A stretch of DNA of 64,000 bases from Ornithodoros turicata (GCF_037126465.1 NC_088206.1:52122841-52186840); one strand, 5' to 3'. Shown: positions 31,091 to 41,701, numbered from the stretch's first letter. Notes: generated by a model from the sequence alone, not told the origin. Numbers and translations are program-made.

Positions 31091-33577
31091 GTGAATAGTG
31101 TGCTGATGAAGGATGAAGTCGGGTCCGGACGACGGGCCTGCCGACAGGTGGCTACCACGGGCTGCTTGCGCTGTCGTTTCCGGCGCCCTCTCCCTCACGT
31201 GATAGGGTATGTGAACAGCATCTGAGCGCGCTCCGGAGTGCAGCGCATGAGAAAAATAGATGGAATCTACCGAAAATACAAAATAAATATAAGCGAAGCG
31301 TGCGCGTGCTCATAGCTGTCTTATACGCACGTGCTGTCGGTCTCGGCAGCTGCAACAAATGCACTCTCAAAGACAAATCGTGTTTCCTTCAACATGTATA
31401 TGGCAAACATAAACAGAAACCGTAATGTGCGAACATCATTTGCACGACTGGTGAAGCACACAAAAAGAAACTTGACTGCCGCACGGCATTTTACACATAA
31501 AAAATTATACGGCGTATCAATTAAGTAAGTGAGTTAGTATGGATGTGTACTGTGATGGGCGGTCTTGCATTTGCAGCTGAGGCAAAGGTGCGTATCCCAA
31601 ATAAAAAGTCATCATGAGCCATCTTGTTGCCTGTTTCGAACACAGTTTTTTGCAGAGCATATCGGTAAATGACGAAACCAACGCGAGCTGTCAAACTACT
31701 GGGTAATGAAATGTGTCCCATGCAGTACATCTCAAAGCGTACGAAAGGAAACGGTTCGGTAATGGTGAGCATGAGCTTGACGAACTCTTGCTTCGGGGGA
31801 TGCGAGGCTTGTACAGCGTGAGGCCGTTAAGGTTGCTTCGGATCTGAACGGCTAGGTTCACCCACATTTTATCACACAGGCACGGATGTGTATGCGCAAG
31901 CGTGACCCTCGGCATAGCTTTGAGTGCAGAAGCCCCACAGTCGCAAAGCATAGTCAAGGGCCCGAAACTCGCCAGTTCCTTTGCGGGATAAAGTGAGGCG
32001 CTTCATGCGTTTCACGTCATCGGACGTCAGAAAACGTCACAAATTGAACGTCATGGAGACATCCGGTGGCTAGTGATTACTGATTGGTTCCCAGGAGGAT
32101 GAATTCGTTTTCTGAGCGATGATTGGCTGTTTTCAAATTTGTTCGCGAGCGCTCGAACAGGCGACAGCGCGACGGCTGTGCCGGTTGGAACCGGCGTCCA
32201 CGGAGTCGCCGGCGTCCGTTACGGACGGCTCGTGTTGTGTAGCAGTTGTGTTGGACTATGAGTTCTGATTTTTCCTGTTTAAAAACGCCAGCTGTATCAT
32301 GTGAGCGTCCTCGAACAGTCACAGCTGCCAGGGAAGATGCCTGCGCCACATTTGTGCTCTGCTTCTTGGTGTAGAAACTATTCGAGCGTCCGACCGCCTC
32401 GTACCCGATACCTGGTCAACGACTGCCGAGAGGTGAACAGTCTCTGTTCGAAATATCGGCGGCTTCTGTCCTGAGGCAACTCCCTTCCTACATCTCTACC
32501 GGTTCGCTGGATTTCTACCCATCTATGCCGAGAGGTAAGTCATTTGTCGTTGCTTGTTGCCTTACAACACCGCATTCACTTCGTGTATTGTGAATAAGTT
32601 GCTTAACAGTTACCGGAATACGCGGTGACCGAGACAGACAGCGTAGCTTTGCAGATACGATGGTAGACTATATTTCTTTTCGTGAAACAATATCATGTAA
32701 ATGTTATGATTAAATACCCGTTCACGTCATACTGTATAAAGGTATGACGGTACTGTAAGTCTGATTCTTGGTGATTTCGCTCGACAAGTTTCGTCAGACG
32801 CGTTGCTGTTCTGTACGTAGCGCCAAAGCCAAGATTGTCAGGCTAATCGGTCTGAATATATAATTGTGAAGTAGCGCAATAAAAGGTATTTTTCGTACTA
32901 AGGTCGCTCATCACACCCCATGACTGCGAGCTTCTCACAACCCTACCACCGTTCTTATTTTTCGCGTTCAGTAGCACCTTTATTCTTTCTATGTACATTG
33001 CAACTTTCACATGCATAACCGTCTGATACCAATCTGATACCAATTGTTTTCATCTTGCAGCCACTGAGCTCCAGTTCCAAGTAGCAGTCCTTGCCAGAGG
33101 CAGTCCGACATCATCAGGCTTCTTCAAGCAAATTCTGGAGCAATATTAATGTCATCCTGTGTACGTCTTGCATGCATAACCGTATGTCGCACAATAAAAT
33201 ACTTCATGTGACAAAAACAACCAAGGCTCAGTCGTATTCCTGTAACTCCCACTGCATTCCGACAAACGCGAAAAAAAAAAAAAACATTGCATGGAAGAAA
33301 AAAAGGAACAACAAAAGAGGACAGGAAGCAGAGCAGAAAGGAGGAAAGTAGTAAGAGAGAAACGGATAACACGTCATTTACGTCATTCGCGACATAATCA
33401 AAAAATTAAAAAAAAATAGGGTGGCTAGTCCTCAGTCATTGGTCGTGCTCCGCAGGTCACGTGAGTTTTCTGCTACAATAGATTTCTACTACAGCTTCGC
33501 GCCCCTGGCATAGTTTTCATGTGCTACCACAGGACCTTCGGAGCCGTGCAAGAGCAAAAGCACAACTTAGCGGGCAT
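31091..33577. other. Interval between P element and Polinton, mostly unassigned
   Basis: No intact gene is recognised. It holds a short THAP-like reading (32337-32474), splice-like sites (GAGAGGTAAGTC at about 32530 and a CTTGCAG acceptor at about 33054) that may frame a transcript, and a 14-A run at 33271. The left 300 bp has GC-rich promoter-like sequence. Confidence 0.35.
32337..32474 (+). pseudogene. THAP-domain N-terminal fragment
   Basis: ATG at 32337 begins a 45-codon frame with CSASWCRNYSS, the Cys-x4-Cys start of a THAP zinc domain, and a second Cys pair further on. The later Trp, Cys-x2-His and AVPF blocks are absent before the TGA. It may be a relic of a second P-type gene or a first exon. 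Weak evidence from a short match. Confidence 0.3.
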
Positions 33578-33583
33578 AACGTT
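33578..33583. repeat. Left 6-bp TSD of the Polinton
   Basis: AACGTT, repeated at 52869-52874. Six base pairs is the Maverick/Polinton TSD length. The word is palindromic. Confidence 0.8.
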
Positions 33584-34955
33584 AGTAGTAAGTACTGACC
33601 ACGTTTTACGACCAGAAACGCACATCTTCGTCTGGACGCCATTAATTAGCAATTAGAGCTAATTATTGGGACCCCCCACATTAATCAGCACCCTCCAGGG
33701 AGCCATCACACTAATTGGGGAACGTCTCTCTCGCGTCCAGACCAGTTGTGCGTTTCCGGATAATCGTGGTCCTAAAAAATAAAAAAATCGGCAGAAAATA
33801 AAATAAAAAGATAGAAATAGAGTGGAGAGAAATAATTTATTCGAATATCAAGAAGCCGCTCTGCAACACCCGAGTGACCAGCGCCCGCCATGTTGGTAGT
33901 TGGCACCCAGCAGTTGCAGAGATCGACGACAGGTGGCCACTTAGTTGCAAGGCATCACACCAGGTGGCGCCACCATCATAGCTCTAGACGAGAAAGACAG
34001 AGAAGAAGATACTAGCGGCAGGTAAAAATGACAGCACTGCTAAACAAGTCTAGGCATGCGAGAGAAAAGGTCTAACCGCTACTGCTAAAACAGCACGGAG
34101 AAAACGGTACGCATCGGGGGAAAAGGCTCACGGGGGCGATCGCTTAGGCCTAACCACAACGTCACAACACTATGCAGCTAACACAAGGCGGGAACCACTG
34201 GCCACACATCGCTAAACATGCGCAACACGAACAAAAGGCTTGCTCACCGCAAAACAAGTCTAAACATGCGAGAAAAGGCTTAACACGAGCGCGGTCAAAT
34301 CACTCGTTGGTCACCGCTAAACACGGCAAACATACGAGGAAAAAGGCTTACGGGGGCGATCGCTTAGGCCTAACCACAACGTCACAACACTACGCAGCTA
34401 ACACAAGGCGGGAACCACTGGGCACACATCGCTAAACATGCGTCAACAGGCTTGCTCAGCGCAAAACAAGTCTAAACATGCAAGAAAAGGCTTAACACGA
34501 GTGCGGTCAAATCACTCGTTGGTCACCGCTAAACACGGCAAACATACGAGAAAAGGAGCGCGTCAAATCACTCACCTTTTGCCCCACGGCGACTTCCAGG
34601 CAGAGACTGAGCGAGCGCGGGGAACACACGTCTGCTCTCTACGACAGCCAGCCAGAAATTGAGCGAGCGCGGGGAGCGCACGTCTGCTTTCCACGACAGC
34701 CAGAGAGAAACTGACTGAGGCGACGCGCAGCGGCAGCTATGGATGCGCGCGCGCCCTCTGCTCCACCCGTCTGCGCATGCGTGCGCGCGCTCCTAGCGCC
34801 CTCTGCGCCGCCCGCGGGTGTTTTCGGTTTCGACTCTCTGCTGCGCGCGCGCTCCTAGTAGCAACGAGTGGCTTCTGAGTTTCGGTTTCACTCTCGTTTC
34901 TTTGCGCGAGCGTTTATCCGGTATAAAGGCAGCGCGCACCGCGCTCGCGTCATCA
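33584..34955. repeat. Polinton left terminal inverted repeat
   Basis: It matches the inverse of 51473-52868 with scattered substitutions and small indels. It contains about two copies of a 220-bp tandem repeat (34131 and 34351 both start CGGGGGCGATCGCTTAGGCC) and ends just past a TATA box. ORFs through this repeat are not genes. Confidence 0.9.
34922..34927 (+). promoter_or_regulatory. TATA box at inner edge of left TIR
   Basis: CCGGTATAAAGGCAGCGCGC lies 54 bp upstream of the first gene's ATG. The same block, with CATAAA, occurs at the inner edge of the right TIR, so each TIR supplies a promoter for the outermost gene. Confidence 0.65.
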
Positions 34956-34980
34956 TTCTGACCGATATGTGGAAAACGCC

Positions 34981-35256
34981 ATGTGTGGTTTATTCTCCTG
35001 CGTTTCTCGTCGTTGCAAGGAAAAGACAAAAAACGAAGAACTTCGCGAATTCATTCGCGGCATCGTGGAGGAAGCCTTTCAAGTCCACCGCCTGGAATGG
35101 TTGCAAGCGCGTCAAGAAATGTGTCAGGACAAGATGAAGACGCTTGACCGCATCTTAGCGGCGGACAGACTGGCGAAAAAGAAGTCCAACTTTAGCCTGG
35201 ATAATCTCTATTGGGAACGCAGTTCCGATGTAGAGGACGACGACGACGACGTGTAA
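34981..35256 (+). CDS. Polinton leftmost small protein, acidic tail, function unknown
   Basis: 91 residues from the ATG at 34981. It starts MCGLFSCVSRRCKEK, has a helical middle (EELREFIRGIVEEAFQ, then LQARQEMCQDKMKTLDRIL) and ends SSDVEDDDDDV. The reading frame is intact and sits right behind the TIR promoter. I do not recognise the family. Coiled-coil-like helices and an acidic tail suggest a regulatory or scaffold protein, which is inference only. Confidence 0.6.
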   Translation: MCGLFSCVSRRCKEKTKNEELREFIRGIVEEAFQVHRLEWLQARQEMCQDKMKTLDRILAADRLAKKKSNFSLDNLYWERSSDVEDDDDDV

Positions 35257-35326
35257 ATGAAAGCGATGCATTTCTCTTCGAGTCTCAGTCTCTTTTTTCT
35301 CTTCGTGCAACGTGTACGCTTGCAAC

Positions 35327-35961
35327 ATGTCTTCCCCCGAACCTTTTCGTTTCCGTCATCCCTTTCGCTGTATCTTAAGCGGTCCCTCCATGTGCGGCAA
35401 ATCTATTTGTTGCTAACGTGCTGAGGAACCTGAACGACGTGGTGGACAAGCCTCCGTCAGAAATATTCTACGTGTAGAAATATGCATTCGCCGAGCATGC
35501 AGGACGAATTCGGGGACTCCGTAAAATTTACCAAGGAGCTACCGCGAGAGTGGGACACGTCGCACGCTACGCTGATCGTCGTCGACGATCACATGACTGA
35601 CGCCGGTTCCTTGAAGGAGGTGACCGATCTTTTCATTCGGGGTTCTCACCACGCCAACGCGTCGATCTTCATACTCGTTCAAAACATCTTTTTCGACAGT
35701 AGCCATTTTAGAACAATATCCTACAATGCCAGTTACGTTGTCCTGTGGCGGACCGCGCGCAGCGTGCACCAGATGGAACATTTCGGCCAACAGCTATTTG
35801 GCAGAAAAAGATTGGAGTATTTTCTGGACGCATATAAACAAGCGATGTCGTCGCCCCACGCATATTTACTCGTGGATCTTCACAACTATACGCACGAGGA
35901 TCACAGGTTGCGTAGCAATATCTTTCCGGGCGAACGTCAATATATCTACGCTCCGAAATGA
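35327..35961 (+). pseudogene. Polinton packaging ATPase (FtsK/HerA type), frameshifted
   Basis: ATG at 35327; MSSPEPFRFRHPFRCILSGP leads into a Walker A loop SGPSMCGKS. A frame change follows within about 15 bases, a second break comes near 35475 (in-frame TAG), and the rest reads open from 35482 to the stop at 35961. That part has Walker B ATLIVVDDHM and the family block DLFIRGSHHANASIFILVQNIF, followed by the C-terminal LLVDLHNYTHEDHRLRSNIF. The protein would pump element DNA into capsids. With two breaks it cannot be made in full. The stop overlaps the next gene by ATGA. Confidence 0.8.
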
Positions 35962-36294
35962 ATCTCCGCCCTCACCTCACTTTACTCAAAGTACTCTCCA
36001 CTCTACCCCCTGCGCGCCATCTTGAGACGTTCGTCCTCGTCCGACATGAAACACCTCTCCGAAATTTGCCTCAATGTATTGAACGGAAAGGTGTCTCTAG
36101 CTCCAGATACCTTCGCGCGTTTGAAGAAGCACAAACGCTTTTTACGACGGCTCGCCTACAAAAAGATTCACAAGAATCCGCAACGTTTGAAGCGCTATCT
36201 GTCTCAGCAGCGAGGACAGGGCGTTCTTTCGTCAGTGGTTCCTCTCCTGCTTTCCGCCGTGTTGAACCTTTTCGCTAATGGCCAAGAGAATTGA
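35958..36294 (+). pseudogene. Polinton small basic virion-type protein (PX-like), one frameshift
   Basis: The start ATG at 35958 overlaps the ATPase stop (ATGA). The first part reads MNLRPHLTLLKVLSTLPPAR; near 36020 the frame changes, and from 36022 it continues with EICLNVLNGKVSLAP, a Lys/Arg-rich segment KKHKRFLRRLAYKKIHK and a hydrophobic end VLSSVVPLLLSAVLNLF. Basic middle plus hydrophobic tail is the pattern of a small protein conserved in animal Polintons between ATPase and integrase. Its role is unknown; core or membrane-active virion protein are possibilities. Confidence 0.6.
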
Positions 36295-36760
36295 AGTGAC
36301 CACCTCCTCCTCCTCCTCCATCGGAAACATTCTTTCCTCGAAGGAGAGTGACGACGTCAAAGTGAAACTCATACTGCAAGCACTGTATCGCATACTCAAG
36401 CAGTACGGATTTGACCCCTACGACAATAAAAACAAGGCGTCCGATGCTACAAATGACTTTGACTATTCGCTCCTCTCTCCAGAGGTGGACGAAGAGGAAG
36501 CTGAAAGGGTCGTCTCGGAATTAAAGAAGGTTCTTTCCTGGGATCGCGAGGGTTGTGTCTCCGTGTCGGGCAAGCCCATCAGACACTCCTCCGTTTACGA
36601 ACTCGTCAATTATTTGTTGCAACGTAAGACGGGAAAGAAACCTTCCTGGTTCCCCAAAGTCTCGAAAATATTGCGTCTGATTTCTTTGCCCAAATCTCAC
36701 GAGCCTCAACAGCAGCAGCAGCAGGCCTCCATTGCGTGGACGACTTATGAAGGGATATGA
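36278..36760 (+). CDS. Polinton hypothetical protein, 160 aa
   Basis: Intact frame from ATG 36278, overlapping the preceding gene by 17 bases. A Ser-rich start (MAKRIEVTTSSSSS) is followed by helical, charged sequence (LILQALYRILKQYGFDP, EEEAERVVSELKKVL), a region like VYELVNYLLQRKTGKKPSWF and a Gln run near the end. Position between the PX-like gene and integrase is shared with other Polintons, but I cannot name the family. Confidence 0.6.
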   Translation: MAKRIEVTTSSSSSIGNILSSKESDDVKVKLILQALYRILKQYGFDPYDNKNKASDATNDFDYSLLSPEVDEEEAERVVSELKKVLSWDREGCVSVSGKPIRHSSVYELVNYLLQRKTGKKPSWFPKVSKILRLISLPKSHEPQQQQQQASIAWTTYEGI

Positions 36761-37789
36761 GAAACCAAAGGGTGGTTTGGGGTGTGTGGAACGCCATAGA
36801 AAAGCGCGTCACTTGAGCAAAAAGAAGGCTCTCGTCATTCTCAGAAAGCTGGATGCCTACACGCTACACCATCCGATCAGAAGAAAGTTTAATAGGAGAC
36901 GCATCATCGCGCTCAAGATCAACGACGTGTGGCAAATGGACCTCGCAGATTTTTCAAAATACAAGAGATTCAACGGTGGCTACCGCTACATTCTCGTGGC
37001 AATCGATTCCCTCTCCAGCTTTCTGCGCACCCTCCGCTAAAGACGAAGCGCCCCGCCGAAATGAAAAGGGCCATGATAAGACTTTTTCGGGGAGGTAACG
37101 TACCTACACGCATCTTTTGCGATAGAGGAGGGGAATTCTACAACAAGACCGTCAAGGAGTATCTCTCACGAAAGAAGGTACACATGTATTCTACCTTCTC
37201 TCCAGTAATCAAAGCATCGCAGGCAGAACGCGTGATACGCACTTTACACGACAGAATATTCCGTTATTTTAGAGTAACGGGAAAATACCACTTCGTTTCC
37301 GCGCTTCCCAAGATCGTGCGCGACTACAACAACACCAAACACAGGACTTTGGGCATCAGCCCACCCGAAGTCACACCCGAAAACGAATTGGAGCTGTTCA
37401 ATAAGATAAATGGGAAGCCCGTCGTACCCTCTGTGAAAAAGAAGCTCAAAGTGGGGGATAAAGTGAGGGTCCTACTACACAGAAAAGGTTTTCATAAGAG
37501 CTCGGAAGGGAGTTGGTCGCCTCAGATTTTCACCGTCTCCCGCCTGAGAGACACCTCCCCTCCCGTCCTGCACCTGGAAGATTACCGGGGTAAGGAAGTG
37601 GACGGATCTTTCTACCCGGAGGAGGTACTCGTCGTAACCCGAGACGCCAATCAGCCTTGGCCAGTAACGAAAGTGCTGAGAAAGAAGCAAGTGAACGGTC
37701 AGAGCTTCTCCTTGGTTCGCTGGTTCGGTTACGACAAAGAACACGACAGCTGGGTTCCGAGCAGCGACATGGTCAAGATTGGGAAATGA
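36747..37789 (+). pseudogene. Polinton integrase with chromodomain, one frameshift
   Basis: From ATG 36747. The DDE core shows Asp in WQMDLADF, Asp in RIFCDRGGEFYN and Glu in ASQAERVIRTLHDRI, with the 35-residue D-to-E spacing. A basic SH3-like segment (LKVGDKVRVLLHRKGF) and a chromodomain (VLRKKQVNGQSFSLVRWFGY, then DSWVP) close the protein. The frame changes at about 37025-37038, between the first Asp block and PLKTKRPAEMK. The enzyme inserts element ends into chromatin, giving 6-bp TSDs. Its stop overlaps the minor capsid start by ATGA. Confidence 0.85.
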
Positions 37790-39055
37790 CGTCAGACGTC
37801 TACGTCCACCTGCTCTCGAACACCAGCATGGATAAGTTTCCCTCGAATAAACTCAACGCCTTCACGGTAGCTTTCGATAGTCCGCTTCAGCTCTCGAATC
37901 GGTATAAAGTTGGTCTGATGGATCTCAGCATAAGTAACGATTTTTTAAATATCGGGTACGAAAGGCAAGATGCGAAAATCGAGGTTTCTTTCGAGGACAC
38001 GGTGGAAGCCGGCAGAACTTTTCGTGTCACCTCGGATCTCGAGAGGGATTTGGGAAAAGCCCTTTCGGAATTTAGTGTTTCTTTCGCGTACAATATATCG
38101 CGATACGACTTCGTCTTACCCGTAGACGTGAAAGCCGTGGAATTGGACCCTCGGCTCGCACAGGCGCTCGACGCCTTGCTAGCGTCCCGCGAAGCAGGTC
38201 ATGCGGTGAAACCTCCCAAATTGAGCGAACGCGAAGCCACCTCCATCTTAATGGAGCACGCCGCACCCGTCGCTTTCGGCGACGTCACTCTGAATTCGGA
38301 AATCACGTCCCTACGGAACACACTCAACAAGTATTTCCAGACGCACAAGCTGGACGCCTGGCTAGAATTCGCGGATAACGTCTACTCTCTGAAAACACCG
38401 AAAGGGTTGCACGTACCGGAACCCTTTGTCAAGCTGCTACATCTCACACCCGTCGAGGGACACGAAGAAACGCTACGCGTCTCTCTCCCCGTAGCGCGAC
38501 AATTTTCTTTCATGATCAAGACGAAAATTCCTCGATCTTTGCAAGTACATCTACCTCCCGGCTATTATGCGACGCCGCAAGCACTTCTGGATGCGATTAA
38601 CCAGCGCGTAGGCGAACGCGCGCGCTTCAGCTTCGACGGATCCGAACAGAATTGTAAAATTCGGCTTTCCAAGGGCACCTCCACCCTAACACTTTCCGAG
38701 TACCTGACCGTGCTTTTGGGCTTCGAATCGCGTACCGTGAACGGGGGAGGATGCCACGAGCTCCGTCGAGGTACTCCTGGAACCCCCGTTTCACAACATA
38801 ATCGTGTACACGGATATCGTGGAACCCACGTACGTGGGGAGCGGAAAAAAACAGATACTAAAAATACTACCCTTTTATTACGAGAAAGACAAGCACGTCA
38901 TCACCTACACGTTAGATAACATCCAGTATTTTAACCTGTCTCAATTCGAAATTCCCTCAGTGACGATCGTTCTCGCGGACGAAACGCGAAGACCTTTGCC
39001 GTTGCAGTCCAAAGGCAGAACCACTTTAACGTTGCATTTCAAATATGTATCGTAA
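37786..39055 (+). pseudogene. Polinton minor capsid (penton) protein, one frameshift
   Basis: It starts MTSDVYVHLLSNTSMDKFPS at 37786, the usual N-terminus of the single jelly-roll penton protein. It includes NAFTVAFDSPLQLSNRYKVG, a central polar region, and a C-terminal signature YTDIVEPTYVGSGK with IQYFNLSQFEIPSVTI. A one-base gain in the G-rich stretch at about 38741-38750 changes frame; both halves are otherwise open. It would occupy capsid vertices. Two other frames contain no competing gene. Confidence 0.8.
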
Positions 39056-39374
39056 TTCCCCCAAAATAATTCCCGTGTACACGGGACCCCTTTTCCAACG
39101 AGGGGGCGGTGTGTTGAGCAACATATCCAAGTTTATCGTTCCCATCTGGCAGCAAATAAAACCGATCGCCAAAAGAACGTTGAAGCGCTTGGTGCGGAAT
39201 TTGGCCAATGGCAAAGGAATATCGCGTGCAGTAAAAAAGACGGCCATAGCAACGGGGAGAGACGTGCTGGATTCCATGGAGGGCTCTGGAAACAACAATG
39301 GGAAGAAACGCCGCAAACGACAACAAAAGGCGCCGACACACGACGCACCTGCAGATATCTTTGGTACACCGTGA
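39045..39374 (+). CDS. Polinton small basic virion-type protein (pVI-like candidate)
   Basis: 109 residues starting MYRNSPKIIPVYTGPLFQRG, overlapping the penton stop. It has a Gly-rich turn, an amphipathic helix (ISKFIVPIWQQIKPIAKRTLKRL), a basic Lys/Arg cluster KKRRKRQQK and a terminal DIFGTP. Placement between penton and major capsid and the RGGG-amphipathic-basic-DIFG layout recur in Polintons, and by analogy with adenovirus pVI this is taken as a cement or membrane-lytic protein. Frame intact; function inferred. Confidence 0.6.
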   Translation: MYRNSPKIIPVYTGPLFQRGGGVLSNISKFIVPIWQQIKPIAKRTLKRLVRNLANGKGISRAVKKTAIATGRDVLDSMEGSGNNNGKKRRKRQQKAPTHDAPADIFGTP

Positions 39375-39404
39375 AGGTCACACATCCGCTGCGCGCGCTC
39401 CGTC

Positions 39405-40694
39405 ATGACGTCAACAAAAGGAAAAATACAGACGCCGATCTGTCTAACGAGTGATATGATGATATTCAAACCCCCTTCCATTCAATACGGTGTGGAAGAT
39501 ACTTCGTACCAACTTTTTTATCCTGTCAATGGAGTAAATAATTCCGTGATCGAATTTTCTATTCAAAATTTGCAAAAGGCACACTTGGATCTCTACGGCA
39601 GTTTCGTGTCTTTGACCGTGCGCATTGTTCGCGACGACGGGGAAGAAATGGACGAGAAAGATGTCGTTTTCCCAATAAACCACCTGTTGAGCGGCATGTT
39701 TAAGACGGTCACCGTTTATGCGAACAACAAGCTCGTCAGTTCCAAGGAGTTGTACACCTACAGGAGTATTTTGGGCGTCGTGCTTCATTCCACGCCCATG
39801 GCTCAAGAAACAGTACACGCGGCTGGACTTTATGTCGAGGACGACGAACATTTAAAGACCGATTACGACGTCTCGTCTCGCGGTCCGAAACAACGTTATG
39901 AAGCTACGAAGGGTGGAAAATACTTTAACCTGGTCGGTCAGATCAATACCGACCTGTTTCAACAGCCGCGCCTGATGGTACCTGCCGTCGAAATTCGCGT
40001 CGTTTTCCTGTTAAACAACGACGAATTTAAACTCGTATCGGTCCCCAAAGACAAGAAAACGTACAATTACGAGGTGGACATTAAAGAAATGACGTTACAC
40101 TTGAAAAAGGTGACGCTGGCACCTTCCCTATTTTTGGAATACGAGCGGCGGCTTCAGACCACGCCGGCCATCTACGTGTTACGCGGATTGGAAACCAAGG
40201 TGCGGAGCTTGAGTGCCGGGAGCTTGGACGCTCACTTTGAAAACGTTTACCCCGAAAGGGTACCTTCCAAATTATGCGTCGCCCTGCTCGCCACGTCCGA
40301 CTTTCTCGGCGACATCCAATCGAACCCCTACAAATTCCGCCATTACGACCTGTCTCATTCGATGTTCTCCGTGGACGGCCAGCAGGTGCGAGCCGAGTAC
40401 GACTTTCAGAACGACCTCGTCAAAATTCCCTACTTTAACTTCTTGCAAGAACTGGGTGAGAAACATTTCAAGTATAGCTACGAGCGATTTAAAACGAACG
40501 GGTTCCGTCTCTACTTCAATTTGGACGTGGACAAGTGTTCTTCTCCTTCGCATTTGAACGAGTGGCGAAAAGGAAACGTTTGCCTGCAATTACGCTTCGC
40601 TAAAGCCCTTCCACACGCGGTCACCGTCCTCTTGATTTCCGAGTGTCCCAAGCTCATGTGCGTCGACAAGGACCGTACGGTCACCTTCCCATAA
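39405..40694 (+). CDS. Polinton major capsid protein (double jelly-roll), intact
   Basis: 429 residues from MTSTKGKIQTPICLTSD. Length and blocks match the Polinton hexon-like protein: YQLFYPVNGVNNSVIEFSI, LYGSFVSLTVRIV, the loop FPINHLLSGMFKTVTVYANN, a second jelly-roll from about residue 190 (RLMVPAVEIRVVFLLNN), and a C-terminal ISECPKLMCVDKDRTV. Trimers would tile the capsid. It is one of the few undamaged genes of this copy. Confidence 0.88.
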   Translation: MTSTKGKIQTPICLTSDMMIFKPPSIQYGVEDTSYQLFYPVNGVNNSVIEFSIQNLQKAHLDLYGSFVSLTVRIVRDDGEEMDEKDVVFPINHLLSGMFKTVTVYANNKLVSSKELYTYRSILGVVLHSTPMAQETVHAAGLYVEDDEHLKTDYDVSSRGPKQRYEATKGGKYFNLVGQINTDLFQQPRLMVPAVEIRVVFLLNNDEFKLVSVPKDKKTYNYEVDIKEMTLHLKKVTLAPSLFLEYERRLQTTPAIYVLRGLETKVRSLSAGSLDAHFENVYPERVPSKLCVALLATSDFLGDIQSNPYKFRHYDLSHSMFSVDGQQVRAEYDFQNDLVKIPYFNFLQELGEKHFKYSYERFKTNGFRLYFNLDVDKCSSPSHLNEWRKGNVCLQLRFAKALPHAVTVLLISECPKLMCVDKDRTVTFP

Positions 40695-40700
40695 GAAAAG

Positions 40701-41141
40701 ATGTACGAGAGCGACATGTTGGAACTCGTGTCCCTGAACCCCCTCGCTTCCTCCATGCTGAGAGGCATTTGCGCTTCCGACGAAGCCTTCGTTTTACACA
40801 AACCCGGCTATTTAATCATCAATACGGAAGAGCGAAGAAGGCGCGGGCAGCACTGGGTGCTCTACCTGAAAAACTACGACGGGTCTGCCGTGTTTTTCGA
40901 CAGCTACGGACTTCCCCCCATCGAAGCAAACCTTCGAAGGACTTTACCTGTAGTGGACGAGTATAACGACAAGTGTATTCAATCACCCTTTTCGCCTTAC
41001 TGCGGGCTTTTTTGTATCTACGTAGCCACGCGCATGTCGAAACGCTACAGCTTGAAAAATTGTGTATCCATGTTTTCCTGTAACCGCGAAGAGAATGACG
41101 AAACAATAAAACGTCTCCTCATGAGCGAACTCGTTTCGTAA
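40701..41141 (+). CDS. Polinton cysteine protease (adenain/Ulp1-like), intact
   Basis: 146 residues from ATG 40701, seven bases after the capsid stop. The catalytic set is visible: His in GQHWVLYLKN, Asp in VFFDSYGLPP, Gln in KCIQSPFSPY and Cys in YCGLFCIYVA. This matches the C48/C5 fold used by adenoviruses and Polintons to mature capsid proteins. The frame is complete. Confidence 0.85.
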   Translation: MYESDMLELVSLNPLASSMLRGICASDEAFVLHKPGYLIINTEERRRRGQHWVLYLKNYDGSAVFFDSYGLPPIEANLRRTLPVVDEYNDKCIQSPFSPYCGLFCIYVATRMSKRYSLKNCVSMFSCNREENDETIKRLLMSELVS

Positions 41142-41156
41142 AAATAGTCTATTTAT

Positions 41157-41378
41157 TCACGACACACACAAGACGCTTGCGAGACGATCTTCCAACGTGC
41201 TGACCCGACGCTCACCGTCGTCGCCGGTCTGCACCGTGACGTCGAGGGATGTGTGGAGAAGCCAGTAGCGACGGACGATAGGTCGGTTGAAACCCGTGTT
41301 GATGAGACACGGGTCGACTGTCTCTCCTCGTCTATACTTTTCCAACAGCTCGAGCTTGTAATCTACGAAACGCTTCAT
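41157..41378 (-). pseudogene. Polinton minus-strand ORF, 5' part cut off by Merlin insertion
   Basis: 73 codons read MKRFVDYKLELLEKYRRGET to a stop at 41157, convergent with the protease. The ATG lies 3 bases from the Merlin TSD, so upstream coding sequence on the far side of the insert (see 49271-49444) may once have belonged to this transcript, although it joins in a different frame. Function unknown. Confidence 0.4.
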
Positions 41379-41380
41379 TT

Positions 41381-41388
41381 TCTTTGCA
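41381..41388. repeat. Left 8-bp TSD of Merlin element
   Basis: TCTTTGCA, identical to 49263-49270. Confidence 0.9.
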
Positions 41389-41701
41389 GACTATCCTTGA
41401 CTTTGCTGACCAAGAGCGAGGGAGGCTCCGCCCCCAAATGGCGCGCCAATAGGAGGACTCGGGAGGCGGAGCGCTGCGGCCTCTGCTCTTGCCTAATAGA
41501 TGGCGCATCGGTAGCGCTCGGATCGGGATATGTGAGCCGCTGTCGTCTGCTTCTTCCGGTAGAGCTACGACCTTGAAGCCTCTGCTCTCGCGTAAGAGAT
41601 GGCGCTACATTGGCGCTCGGTAAGGGCACGTGTGGTCGTCCCAACTTTGAGCCTCGACCTTGAGACTGGCCGGTAACCTAAATTCCGATGACGCGGCGAT
41701 T
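41389..41701. repeat. Merlin left TIR (313 bp)
   Basis: Reverse complement of 48950-49262 with very few differences. ORFs reported in both TIRs translate this repeat and are not genes. Confidence 0.9.

Noticed and set aside
34172..34662. ORFs of 74-87 codons in the Polinton TIR, also at 52007-52225
   Set aside because: They translate the 220-bp tandem repeats and are mirrored in both TIRs; no start context or homology.
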